Origin: Candidatus Nanopelagicales bacterium
Lineage (GTDB): Bacteria; Actinomycetota; Actinomycetes; S36-B12
Reading direction: 5' to 3'
Assembly (NCBI GenBank): GCA_030827125.1
Contig: JAURFD010000013.1
Location: 1 to 64,000, forward strand
DNA: 64,000 nucleotides
Both the position numbers and the translations under genes were made by a program. The notes under the pieces are model-generated. The model ran no database searches. It was not told the origin of the DNA and saw only the letters and a program-made list of their open reading frames with translations. This document shows, one piece after another, positions 18,648 to 26,865 of this stretch (position 1 is the first letter of the stretch; each line of letters opens with the position of its first letter).

Positions 18648-21317
18648 GTGACCCTTCCTGCGGAACGGGGCCGGATGGCCCAGTGCGGCAACTACCGATT
18701 CGGACCTGATGAAGCCGGCCCCTGGTACCAGTGGGGGCCTTATGTGGCCGAACGGGGCTGGGGCACGGTCCGCGAGGACTACTCCGCCGACGGAGACGCG
18801 TGGCGCTATTTGCCGTACGACCAGGCTCGCTCACGCACCTTCCGGTGGAGCGAGGACGGCATCCTGGGCTACTGCGATCTTCATCAGGACATGTCCTTCT
18901 CCCTCGCGCTGTGGAATGGCCGTGATGCTTTCCTCAAGGAACGCTTCTTCGGGCTCGACGGCTGGCAGGGCAATCACGGCGAGGATGCCAAAGAGTATTG
19001 GTGGTACGACGACGCCGTGCCTTCGCAGGCCTGGCTGCGCGCGCATTACCACTACCCCCAGGACGCCTTCCCCTACGACGAACTGGTCTCGGTCAATGGC
19101 GCGCGGACACGCCATGATCCTGAGTACGAACTGCTGGATACCGGGATCTTCGACGACGATCGCTACTGGGTGGTCGATGTCAGTTACGCGAAGAATGATC
19201 CGACCGACACGTTCATCCGCATTCGAGTCACTAACGTCGGCCCGGATGCGGAGACCATCCACCTGCTGCCGTCAGCAATCTTTCGGGATACCTGGTCCTG
19301 GGGTCAGGCCCGACCCATCCCGCAGTTCGCCTTCGACGCCGGCACCATCGTGGCGGACCATTGGCGACTCGGTATCTACCATCTGGACGCGGCAAGCGCC
19401 TCCGATGGCACCGCACCGGAGGCATTGTTCTGTGACAACCGTACGAACACCGAGCGCATCTTCGGCACGGCGCTGGAGGAGCCCTACCCCAAGGACGGGA
19501 TCAACGACTATGTCGTGAGCGGAGCAGCCACGGTCAATCCCGAGCGCCTCGGGACCAAATGTGCGTGGCACTACGTCCTCGACGTACCCGCCGGCGAGAC
19601 CGTGGAAGTCCGCCTTCGGCTCTGGTCACCAAGCGACGGGGATCATCCTGATCCTGGCTGGTCCGAGCAGCGGTTCGACGACCTCATGATCCAGCGCAAG
19701 GCGGAGGCGGACGAGTTCTACGCCGAACTCGCGCCCGATGACGCGTCCGCTGACGTCGCGGATGTCATGCGCCGAGCCTTTGCCGGGCTTATCTGGTGCA
19801 AGCAGTTCTATCGATACGACGTCGCGCGATGGCTCGATGGCGATCCGACCGAGCCACCGCCGCCCGCCGGGCATCAACTCGTGCGCAACACGCGGTGGCG
19901 CAATCTGGATGCCTACGACGTCCTGTCGATGCCGGACTCGTGGGAGTACCCGTGGTTCGCGGCCTGGGATCTGGCCTTCCACACGGTCGTGTTCGCGCAT
20001 ATCGATCCTGAATACGCGAAGTACCAGCTGCAGGTGATGTTGCGTGACTGGTACTCGCACCCCAGTGGAGCAATCCCGGCGTACGAATGGAACTTCGACG
20101 ACGTGAATCCACCGGTGCATGCCTGGGCGGCGATCCGGGTCTTTGAGATCGACGGGGGCACCGATATTGACTTCCTTGAGCGCGTCTTCCAGCGGCTGCT
20201 CATCAACTTCACCTGGTGGGTCAACAAGGTCGACAAGGAGGGCAACAACGTCTTCGAGGGAGGGTTCCTCGGGCTGGACAACATCGGACCTATCGACCGG
20301 TCGCACCTGCCGGACGGCTACACGATCGAACAGGCCGATGGCACGGCGTGGATGGCCTTCTACGCGCTGATGATGCTGCGCATGGCGATCCGGATCGCGC
20401 CGCACGACGAGGCCTATGCGCCGATGGCATTGAAGTTCCTCGAACACTTCGCCACCATCACCGATGGCATCTCCGCGGTGGGTCTCTTCGACGCGGAGGA
20501 GGGCTTCTTCTACGACCAACTGGTCCGTCCCGACGGCTCGCGCGAGCCCATCAAGGTGCGTTCGCTCGTTGGGGTCATCCCGGTCCTCGCAGGCGCGTAT
20601 ATCGAGCAGGACGGCACGTTTGGCAACTCCGAGCGATACCGGCGAAGCCTGGACAACTTCCTGAGACGGCGAGGGGTGACGGGGACAGCGAACGAAGGCG
20701 AACACGTAGCGGGTTCGCTGCAGTTTCGGGAGGTCGACGGCCATCGCAAGGCGTTGCTCACGGTGGTGGATCCCGATCGCCTTCGTCGCGTGCTCATGGA
20801 GATCCTCAGTGAGGACTCGCTGTTGTCGCCCTATGGCCTTCGCTCGCTGTCGAAGAGACTCGATGGGGCGCCGTACGAGATCACTGTCGAGGGTCAGGGC
20901 TATGACATCGACTATGAGCCAGCGGAGTCCACGACGCCGATCTACGGGGGCAACTCCAATTGGCGTGGACCGGTGTGGTTCCCGATCAATCATCTGGTGA
21001 TCGAGGCATTGGAGCGCTATCACCTGTATCTGGGGGATGAGTTCCAGGTGGAGTGTCCGACCGGCAGCGGAATCATGATGAATCTCTCGCAGGTCGCTCA
21101 CGAGATCCGACGCCGACTCATCTCGGTGTTCCTTGAGAGGCCCGATGGCACGAGGCCGGTGTTTGGTGGCAGCGAGCGATTCCAATCCGATCCGCGGTGG
21201 CACGATCCGCTCTTCTATGAGTACTTCCACGGTGACAACGGCGCCGGACTCGGGGCTTCGCACCAGACCGGCTGGACCTCGCTGGTCGCTGACCTCATCA
21301 TCGGCCGCAAGGGCTAG
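18648..21317 (+). CDS. GH63-type glucosidase
   Basis: This 889-residue protein has the (alpha/alpha)6-barrel features of the GH63/MGH1-like glucosidases, such as MPDSWEYPWFAAWDLAFHTV, GAIPAYEWNFDDVNPPVHAW and GGNSNWRGPVWFPINHLVIE. The WEYPWFAAWD segment carries an acidic residue expected in the active site. Bacterial relatives remove alpha-linked glucose or mannose from oligosaccharides or compatible solutes such as glucosylglycerate. There is no signal peptide, so it acts in the cytoplasm. The start is GTG 18648, preceded by GGGAGGG about 11 bases away; ATG 18675 is an alternative. The first 51-bp direct repeat begins 5 bases after its stop. Confidence 0.88.
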   Translation: MTLPAERGRMAQCGNYRFGPDEAGPWYQWGPYVAERGWGTVREDYSADGDAWRYLPYDQARSRTFRWSEDGILGYCDLHQDMSFSLALWNGRDAFLKERFFGLDGWQGNHGEDAKEYWWYDDAVPSQAWLRAHYHYPQDAFPYDELVSVNGARTRHDPEYELLDTGIFDDDRYWVVDVSYAKNDPTDTFIRIRVTNVGPDAETIHLLPSAIFRDTWSWGQARPIPQFAFDAGTIVADHWRLGIYHLDAASASDGTAPEALFCDNRTNTERIFGTALEEPYPKDGINDYVVSGAATVNPERLGTKCAWHYVLDVPAGETVEVRLRLWSPSDGDHPDPGWSEQRFDDLMIQRKAEADEFYAELAPDDASADVADVMRRAFAGLIWCKQFYRYDVARWLDGDPTEPPPPAGHQLVRNTRWRNLDAYDVLSMPDSWEYPWFAAWDLAFHTVVFAHIDPEYAKYQLQVMLRDWYSHPSGAIPAYEWNFDDVNPPVHAWAAIRVFEIDGGTDIDFLERVFQRLLINFTWWVNKVDKEGNNVFEGGFLGLDNIGPIDRSHLPDGYTIEQADGTAWMAFYALMMLRMAIRIAPHDEAYAPMALKFLEHFATITDGISAVGLFDAEEGFFYDQLVRPDGSREPIKVRSLVGVIPVLAGAYIEQDGTFGNSERYRRSLDNFLRRRGVTGTANEGEHVAGSLQFREVDGHRKALLTVVDPDRLRRVLMEILSEDSLLSPYGLRSLSKRLDGAPYEITVEGQGYDIDYEPAESTTPIYGGNSNWRGPVWFPINHLVIEALERYHLYLGDEFQVECPTGSGIMMNLSQVAHEIRRRLISVFLERPDGTRPVFGGSERFQSDPRWHDPLFYEYFHGDNGAGLGASHQTGWTSLVADLIIGRKG

Positions 21318-21322
21318 TTGGT

Positions 21323-21373
21323 CCGTTCTTTCGGCAGATCAGCGGGCTAAGACCCCAGATGTGACGAAAGAAC
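21323..21373. repeat. 51-bp direct repeat, copy 1
   Basis: This copy matches 22339-22389 at 50 of 51 positions; the only difference is A at 21352 against C at 22368. GTTCTTTCG (21325-21333) and CGAAAGAAC (21365-21373) form 9-bp inverted arms, so it can fold as a hairpin. It starts 5 bases after the glucosidase stop and ends 54 bases before the DUF559 start. The segment also contains the codons RSFGRSAG and a stop, the same tail found at the end of the DUF559 gene. Confidence 0.95.
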
Positions 21374-21427
21374 CGGCCTGTGGACAGCGACAGCGGGGGC
21401 ACGGTTCCGTGGGGCAATGTCAGACGC

Positions 21428-22366
21428 ATGACACGGGGAAGAGCCCTTGATCGGCGTGCCGTCGACATCGCGTCGTTGCAGGCAGGCGTCATCTCGACTC
21501 GGCAGGCACGTAGCGCCGGCCTGTCACCGGAGGCCATTGCCCGTCGTGTCCGGTCAGGTGAGTGGGAGCGACGGGGCAATGCCCTCATCATTCGCTCTGT
21601 CTCATCCGGTGGGGACGCGTGCGAGGGATGGATCCTGCAGGCGAATGCCCCCGAGGGATCGGTGGTCAGCGGTCCGATTGCGGCGAGGCTCGGTGGCTGG
21701 GATCTGCCGGGGACCGAGAGAATCGTCGTGGCATCGGAGCGGTGCCGAATGGCCCTTGAGGGCGTAACTGTCATTCAACGATCCGCGCTTCCCCCTGCAT
21801 ACATGGCTGCAGGCTTGCATCTAGCGGTGCCCATAGAGGCAGTGGCCGACACAATCGGCATCGCGGGCAAGCATCGGGCACACGAGGTAGTGGATCGGGC
21901 TCTTCAACAGCGATGGTTCGGCATCGAGGACCTTGACGAAGTCATCGCGGGCCGTGCGGGGAGGGGCAACCGCGGTGTTGGCGCCCTTCGACGCGCGAGG
22001 ATGCGCATGGCGACCGGATCGAGGTCGGAAGCCGAGCAGCGGATGGGGCGCCTACTGCGTCGCTCTCGTACCGGAGACTGGATTGCCAACCACCCCGTCC
22101 TCGATAGATCGGGCCGAGTGGTGGCCGAGATCGACTTTGCGCACCTCGATCTGCGTATCGCCATTGAAGTCGACGGGCGGGCCTTCCACAGCGATCGCCG
22201 GTCCTTCGAGCGCGATCGCGCTCGACAGAACGACCTCGTCCTGCGCGGCTGGTTGGTGCTTCGGTTCACGTGGGAGCAGATCACCACCAAGCCGGAGTGG
22301 GTGATCGCTGAGATCCGCGAGGCCATCGCCCACCGCTCCCGTTCTTTCGGCAGATCAGCGGGCTAA
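21428..22366 (+). CDS. DUF559 nuclease-like protein with AbiEi-type N-terminal domain
   Basis: From ATG 21428 the product has 312 residues (GTG 21380 would add 16 more, of poor quality). Residues about 10-60 look like the winged helix of AbiEi-type antitoxins (LQAGVISTRQARSAGLSPEA). The C-terminal 120 residues match DUF559, a Vsr-like PD-(D/E)XK fold: SEAEQRMGRLL, VVAEIDFAHLDLRIAIEVDG, FHSDRRSFERDRARQNDL, GWLVLRFTWEQI. The acidic residues, EVDG and the following His are present, so nuclease activity is possible but unproven. No partner toxin gene is adjacent. The last eight codons and stop lie inside the second copy of a 51-bp direct repeat. The gene thus sits as a unit between repeats. Confidence 0.85.
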   Translation: MTRGRALDRRAVDIASLQAGVISTRQARSAGLSPEAIARRVRSGEWERRGNALIIRSVSSGGDACEGWILQANAPEGSVVSGPIAARLGGWDLPGTERIVVASERCRMALEGVTVIQRSALPPAYMAAGLHLAVPIEAVADTIGIAGKHRAHEVVDRALQQRWFGIEDLDEVIAGRAGRGNRGVGALRRARMRMATGSRSEAEQRMGRLLRRSRTGDWIANHPVLDRSGRVVAEIDFAHLDLRIAIEVDGRAFHSDRRSFERDRARQNDLVLRGWLVLRFTWEQITTKPEWVIAEIREAIAHRSRSFGRSAG

Positions 22367-22389
22367 GCCCCCAGATGTGACGAAAGAAC
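22339..22389. repeat. 51-bp direct repeat, copy 2, overlapping the DUF559 gene end
   Basis: This is the same sequence as 21323-21373 with one change (C at 22368). Bases 22340-22366 encode RSFGRSAG and the stop of the DUF559 gene. The change turns GGGCTAAGACCC into GGGCTAAGCCCC, which gives a small inner stem GGGC/GCCC. The outer 9-bp arms GTTCTTTCG/CGAAAGAAC are intact, so it may also act as a transcription end for both converging genes. Confidence 0.95.
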
Positions 22390-22394
22390 GCGGG

Positions 22395-24146
22395 CTACGC
22401 GGTTTCGCGGGGGCCGGTGGCGGTCTCGAACCAGCGTGGGCTCGTGGAGGCTGGCGGGTAGAAGGCGGCCCGCAGCACGATCATCGTTGGTCCTGGGCGC
22501 GCGGCTGCCGATGCCAAGGCGTCGGTGAGGGTGCCGGCAGCACCCGGTTCCACACCGGCAGCACTCGGCCCCACACCAGCACCGCCCCGTTCCGCACCGG
22601 CAGCACCGCCCCGCACATCCACCTCGGCGTAAGCAATGCCGAACGAGGCCGCCAGCAACGTCCAGTCCGGTGTCACGAGGTCAACCCCACGCTCGGGATG
22701 GCCAAAGATCCGCTGGTCGTAGCGGAGCATCCCGTAGCCGCCGTCATCCACGATCACCAGCGCGATCGGCAACCTCTCCTGCACGTACGTCGCCAACTCA
22801 CCGAGCGCGAACATCGGCCCGCCATCGCCGCACACAGCCAGCGTCGGCATGCCAACCGACGCCGGGCCAATCGCCGCGGGCAGCGCATAACCGAGCGTCC
22901 CCCAGCCCACCGGATTGAGAAGGTGTCGCGGCCGATCATGACGCGCGTGACTGCTCGTCCAGTACCCGGGAACGCACATGTCGGTGACCACCACGCCTTC
23001 GGTCGGCCAGGACTCCACCGCCTCGACGAACGCCACCGGATCGATCATGCGCTCATCCAGGATCAGTCGCGCTCGCACGGAGTCACGGACACCAACCGGT
23101 GCCCACGCCGATCGTGTACCGACACCGCGATCCTCCAACCGGGATTCCAGGGAACGAATCGTCGACACCAGATCGGCCTGGACCAGCACGTCCCAGGGCA
23201 CGGTGCGGGTGACTTCGTCCCCGAGTGCGATGGCCGCTCGACGGGAAGGCATGGGCATCTTCCAGTTCTTCGTGTGCATCGCGTCGAAGCCACTCCCCAC
23301 CACGAGAAGCAGGTCGGCGGACGCGATGATCTCGGCGACCTCCGGTTCGTGCGTTGAGGCTTCGATCGTCAACGGGTGGCCGGCCATGAGCCCTCGACCG
23401 GCGTACGTTGTCACCACGGGAGCACCGAGTCGCTCAGCGAGGGACCGCAGCGCTGCTTCACCCGCCTCGCCGCACTGCGCCACTCCACCGCCCGCCCAGA
23501 GGACCACCCGCTCGCTGTCAGCGATGAGGGCGCCCAGCGCTGCGACGTCGCTGTCGGACGATGTGGCTCCTGTCGAGACCTCGGCATCCACAGCAGACGG
23601 GCCCGACAGGAGCGGCACATCGCCGGACCACTGCGCGTTGAGGACGTCGGAGGGGATGCCGACATAGACCGGACCCATCGGCGGCGTACCCGCAATCGCC
23701 AGCGCCTCCGCGACAGCCGTCAATGCCTCCTCGGCACTGCTCACCGTCCGAGCGGGGCGGCCAAACGCCGCGAAGGGGGCGGCCTGATCACCCATCTCGT
23801 GCAGGATCCCGCGAGGGCCTTCCAGAGAGCGCAGCGCGGTCGACACATCACTGGAGATCAGCACCATGGGTGCCCCGCTGACGGCTGCCTCTCCGAAGGC
23901 CGCCAGCGCATTGACCGACCCGGGGCCGGTGGTGGTGAGAGCGACACCGACCCGGCCGGTGGCCCGGCCATAACCGTCTGCCGCGTATGCCGCCGCCTGC
24001 TCATGCCGTACGCCGACGATCCGGACCGGGGTCTGCGCCGACCAGAAGGCCAGGTTATGGACGCCGGGCAAGCCGAAGGCCACGTCGATGCCCTCGCGAT
24101 GGAGGAGTTCCAAGATGGCGGTGCCAACCGTCCGGGTGTCGCTCAC
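22395..24146 (-). CDS. Thiamine-diphosphate-dependent enzyme, acetolactate-synthase-like
   Basis: The 583-residue protein starts at GTG 24146. It has the three parts of this superfamily: a pyrimidine-binding domain with the catalytic Glu (VGVRHEQAAAYAADGYGRATG), a central domain (VVLWAGGGVAQCGEAGEAAL) and a diphosphate-binding domain (VCGDGGPMFALGEL, followed by VIVDDGGYGML). The usual NN of the metal site reads DDGG, as in some non-ALS members. Substrate is unknown; possibilities are a 2-oxo acid decarboxylase or an ALS-like ligase. Near the C-terminus a Gly/Ala-rich insert (about residues 510-537) comes from a 21-bp tandem repeat. It is divergent from the aldehyde dehydrogenase gene, 80 bases apart. 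Confidence 0.87.
   Translation of the reverse strand: MSDTRTVGTAILELLHREGIDVAFGLPGVHNLAFWSAQTPVRIVGVRHEQAAAYAADGYGRATGRVGVALTTTGPGSVNALAAFGEAAVSGAPMVLISSDVSTALRSLEGPRGILHEMGDQAAPFAAFGRPARTVSSAEEALTAVAEALAIAGTPPMGPVYVGIPSDVLNAQWSGDVPLLSGPSAVDAEVSTGATSSDSDVAALGALIADSERVVLWAGGGVAQCGEAGEAALRSLAERLGAPVVTTYAGRGLMAGHPLTIEASTHEPEVAEIIASADLLLVVGSGFDAMHTKNWKMPMPSRRAAIALGDEVTRTVPWDVLVQADLVSTIRSLESRLEDRGVGTRSAWAPVGVRDSVRARLILDERMIDPVAFVEAVESWPTEGVVVTDMCVPGYWTSSHARHDRPRHLLNPVGWGTLGYALPAAIGPASVGMPTLAVCGDGGPMFALGELATYVQERLPIALVIVDDGGYGMLRYDQRIFGHPERGVDLVTPDWTLLAASFGIAYAEVDVRGGAAGAERGGAGVGPSAAGVEPGAAGTLTDALASAAARPGPTMIVLRAAFYPPASTSPRWFETATGPRETA
22534..22617. repeat. Four tandem 21-bp units inside the TPP-enzyme gene
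   Basis: Units start at 22534, 22555, 22576 and 22597. The first two differ at only a few positions (CCGGCAGCACCCGG then TTCCACA); the third and fourth are more diverged. The period is seven codons, so copy number can change without shifting the frame. The encoded insert is Gly/Ala/Glu/Pro-rich and lies between two conserved parts of the diphosphate-binding domain. Confidence 0.85.
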
Positions 24147-24226
24147 GGGGTCAGCCTCGCAGATGCGGGGTCGTCTCAGAGCATCCCTCCCACCACCACA
24201 GATTGGGGCGGTGGAAGGATCAGTCC

Positions 24227-25723
24227 ATGGCCACGTACATCTCCCGGAATCCCGCCAACTTCGCCGACGTCGTCACCGAGGTGCCCCTCGCGACATCAGC
24301 CGAGATCATCGCCGCCGCCCAGGCCGCCCATGATGCGCAGCCCGGCTGGGCGGCCGTCCCGGCTCCGGCGCGCGGCCGCGTCATCGCCGAGGTGGGACGC
24401 CTCTTCGAGGCCAACAAGGAGGCCCTCGCGCGACTAGTGACGCGCGAGATGGGCAAGGTGTACGCCGAGGCCCTCGGCGACGTACAAGAGGTCATCGACA
24501 CGTGCGACTTCTTCATCGGTGAGGGTCGGCGGATGTACGGCCAGACCGTCCCCAGCGAGATGCCCGACAAGCAGCTCTTTACCTTCCGCGTGCCCGTCGG
24601 CACGGCAATGATCGTCACGGCGGGCAACTTCCCTGCCGCCGTTCCGTCCTGGTACATCGTGCCGGCGCTGGTCACCGGCAACACGGTCGTGTGGAAGCCG
24701 GCTGAGCAGACGTCCGCGATCGCGCAGGCGATGGCCGAGATCTTTTACGCCGGCGGTGTGCCGCGTGACGTGCTCAAGGTGGTCCTCGCCGACGGACCGT
24801 CAACGTACGACGGACTCGAAGCCTCGCTGCAGAAGGGCCTGATCCAGAAGGTCGGCTTCACTGGATCGACCGAGGTCGGCCGCCGCCTGAGCGAGTTGGC
24901 CGCGCGGCACCTGCAATCTCCGTGCCTTGAACTCGGCGGCAAGAACCCCATGGTGGTCATGCCGGACGCCAATATCGACCTTGTCGTCGAGGGTGCGCTC
25001 TTCGCGGGCTTCGGCACGGCTGGTCAGCGTTGCACGTCGCTCGGGACTTTGTGGGTACACCACGATGTCTATGACGTCGTGCGTGAGCGCTATGTCCATG
25101 CGGTGGAGAACGCCATCGTCGGAGACCCATTCGGTGACGTTCTCTATGGACCAATGATTGATGAGAAGTATCTCGAAAACCACGACAAGCACCTCGGGCT
25201 CATCCAGGACCACCAGACGGTCTACGGCTCCTCCAGCGTTGGCCGCATCACCTCGACCAATCCTCGCCGTGGGTTTCTCGGGGATCCCGACGCCGGTTGG
25301 TTCGCACATCCCACGATCGTCGACGGCGTCCGCCCTGGCGACGCGCTCTACTCGACCGAGACCTTCGGCCCGCTCGTGACGATGGGTGTCTTCGACACTC
25401 TCGATGAGGCCATCGAGTTGTCGAACGGGCACGGTTATGGCCTGTCCTGTGCGATCTACACCGAGAACCCGCAGGCGGTGTGGCGCTATCGCCAGGGGGT
25501 CTCGGCCGGGATGATGTCGGTCAACAACTCCACCTCCGGCGCCGAGGCCCATCTGCCCTTCGGTGGCAATGGGCTGTCGGGCAATGGCTCGCGGCAGAGT
25601 GGGATCTGGGTCCTCGACCAATTCACCCGCTGGCAGTCGATGAACTGGGACTACAGCGGCAAGCTCCAGAAGGCTCAGATGGATCTGGTGGAGTTGCCCT
25701 TCGATCCTGGCTTCCGTCTGTGA
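24227..25723 (+). CDS. Aldehyde dehydrogenase, ALDH7-like (P6C/aminoadipate semialdehyde type)
   Basis: The 498-residue enzyme starts at ATG 24227 with GGAAGGA upstream; the frame is open further back only across the divergent gene. It has the NAD(P)-binding part (IVTAGNFPAAVPSWYIVPAL, GFTGSTEVGRRL), the catalytic Glu in CLELGGKNPM and the nucleophile Cys in GTAGQRCTSLGT. GTAGQRCT is typical of ALDH7 relatives, which oxidise alpha-aminoadipate semialdehyde or piperideine-6-carboxylate. It overlaps the next gene, an FAD amine oxidase, by 4 bases. That pair resembles the AmaB-AmaA pipecolate/lysine route of pseudomonads. The pathway is inferred, the enzyme class is clear. Confidence 0.9.
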   Translation: MATYISRNPANFADVVTEVPLATSAEIIAAAQAAHDAQPGWAAVPAPARGRVIAEVGRLFEANKEALARLVTREMGKVYAEALGDVQEVIDTCDFFIGEGRRMYGQTVPSEMPDKQLFTFRVPVGTAMIVTAGNFPAAVPSWYIVPALVTGNTVVWKPAEQTSAIAQAMAEIFYAGGVPRDVLKVVLADGPSTYDGLEASLQKGLIQKVGFTGSTEVGRRLSELAARHLQSPCLELGGKNPMVVMPDANIDLVVEGALFAGFGTAGQRCTSLGTLWVHHDVYDVVRERYVHAVENAIVGDPFGDVLYGPMIDEKYLENHDKHLGLIQDHQTVYGSSSVGRITSTNPRRGFLGDPDAGWFAHPTIVDGVRPGDALYSTETFGPLVTMGVFDTLDEAIELSNGHGYGLSCAIYTENPQAVWRYRQGVSAGMMSVNNSTSGAEAHLPFGGNGLSGNGSRQSGIWVLDQFTRWQSMNWDYSGKLQKAQMDLVELPFDPGFRL

Positions 25724-26865
25724 CGCTGCCGACCCACGCCGACGTCGTCATCGTTGGTGGGGGAGTTATGGGCGCCTCCGCCGCCTTCCACCTCGCCGAG
25801 GCAGACGTCAATGTCGTTCTCCTCGAGCGTGGCGAACTCTCCGGCGGCTCAACGTCGAAAGCCGCCGGTGGAGTACGTGCGAACTTCTCCGATGAGCTCA
25901 ACATCATGCTGGGCAAGCGATCGCTCGAGCTCTTCGAGGATTTTGGCAACCGCCCGGGTCAGGAGATCGACCTCCACCGCAGTGGTTACCTATTTGTCCT
26001 CACGCGACCGGAGGATGTCGAGCTCTTCACGGCCTCTGTCGCGTTGCAGAACTCCCTCGGTGTTCCGTCTCGGATGGTCGATGTCGACGAGGCGTGTCGG
26101 TTATCGCCGCTGCTCAACCCCGAGGGCGTCCTGGCCGCTGCCTGGAGCCCCGAAGATGGGCACTGCACACCGGAGTCGGTCGTCCTCGGCTACGCGACGG
26201 GTGCGCGACGCTTGGGCGCCACTGTGCGCACGGGTGTTGAGGTCACCGGCATCGCCACTTCCCAAGGTGCGATCACGCAGGTGAGCACGACTGACGGTGA
26301 GATCTCCACCGGTTGTGTCATTGACTGCGCGGGTGCGTGGTCACCGGAGGTTGCGTCGTACGTCGGGGTCGATCTACCGGTCACGCCGTACAAGCGTGAA
26401 CTCCTCATCACCGAGCCCATGCCCGAGCCGATCAGCATGGCCTTCACCATCGACTACGCGACGTCGTTCTACTGGCACCGCGAGGGCCCGGGCATCCTCA
26501 CGGGCTACTCGCACCGGGAGACCGAGCCCGGGTTCGACATTAGTCGGGATGCGGACTTCCCCGAGCGACTCGGTGAGCTGGCAGCGGTGCGTGCACCCGC
26601 GCTACTAGACCTTGGTGTCCGCAGTGGCTGGGCCGGGCTCTACGAGGTAACGCCGGATCACAACGCGCTGCTTGGAGAGTCCCGCAATGTCCATCGGTTC
26701 CTCTATGCCACTGGATTCTCCGGGCACGGATTCCTTCAAGGCCCGGCGATCGGCGAAATCCTGCGTGACCTCTACCTCGGCCGGGAGCCCTTCATCGACG
26801 TTTCACCCCTGGACGTTGAGCGGTTTGCCACCGGTGATCTGCGTCCTGAGCGCAACATCGTCTAG
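25720..26865 (+). CDS. FAD-dependent amino acid/amine oxidoreductase (DAO family)
   Basis: The start is GTG 25720, overlapping the aldehyde dehydrogenase stop (GTGA); the frame is open upstream only as a shadow. The 381-residue product has the FAD motif HADVVIVGGGVMGASAAFHL at its N-terminus, LSGGSTSKAAGGVR, VIDCAGAWSPEVASYVG, and the C-terminal FAD region GLYEVTPDHNALLGE with ATGFSGHGFLQGPAIGE. It resembles sarcosine oxidase beta, proline dehydrogenase-type and L-pipecolate oxidases. The coupled ALDH7-type enzyme would oxidise the imine/aldehyde product, which favours a cyclic amino acid such as pipecolate. Substrate is not proven. It converges on the EamA gene with a 4-base overlap. Confidence 0.88.
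   Translation: MTLPTHADVVIVGGGVMGASAAFHLAEADVNVVLLERGELSGGSTSKAAGGVRANFSDELNIMLGKRSLELFEDFGNRPGQEIDLHRSGYLFVLTRPEDVELFTASVALQNSLGVPSRMVDVDEACRLSPLLNPEGVLAAAWSPEDGHCTPESVVLGYATGARRLGATVRTGVEVTGIATSQGAITQVSTTDGEISTGCVIDCAGAWSPEVASYVGVDLPVTPYKRELLITEPMPEPISMAFTIDYATSFYWHREGPGILTGYSHRETEPGFDISRDADFPERLGELAAVRAPALLDLGVRSGWAGLYEVTPDHNALLGESRNVHRFLYATGFSGHGFLQGPAIGEILRDLYLGREPFIDVSPLDVERFATGDLRPERNIV

Noticed and set aside
19626-21263. Long open frame of 545 codons on the minus strand
   Set aside because: It is antisense to the GH63-type glucosidase, which has clear family motifs; the frame has no recognisable domain and arises from high GC.
21380-21427. GTG 21380 as the start of the DUF559 gene
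   Set aside because: It lies only 7 bases after repeat copy 1 and has no ribosome site, and the extra 16 residues look unlike the family; ATG 21428 fits better, though not certainly.
21428-22366. AbiE-type toxin-antitoxin system
   Set aside because: The N-terminal domain is AbiEi-like, but the same protein carries DUF559 and no AbiEii nucleotidyltransferase gene is adjacent.
21323-22389. Insertion sequence or integron cassette
   Set aside because: No transposase or integrase is present, the outer repeats are direct, and no short target duplication is visible outside them.
22377-23357. 326-codon open frame on the plus strand starting at repeat copy 2
   Set aside because: It is tempting as cargo of the repeat, but it is antisense to the thiamine-diphosphate enzyme, which has all its motifs.
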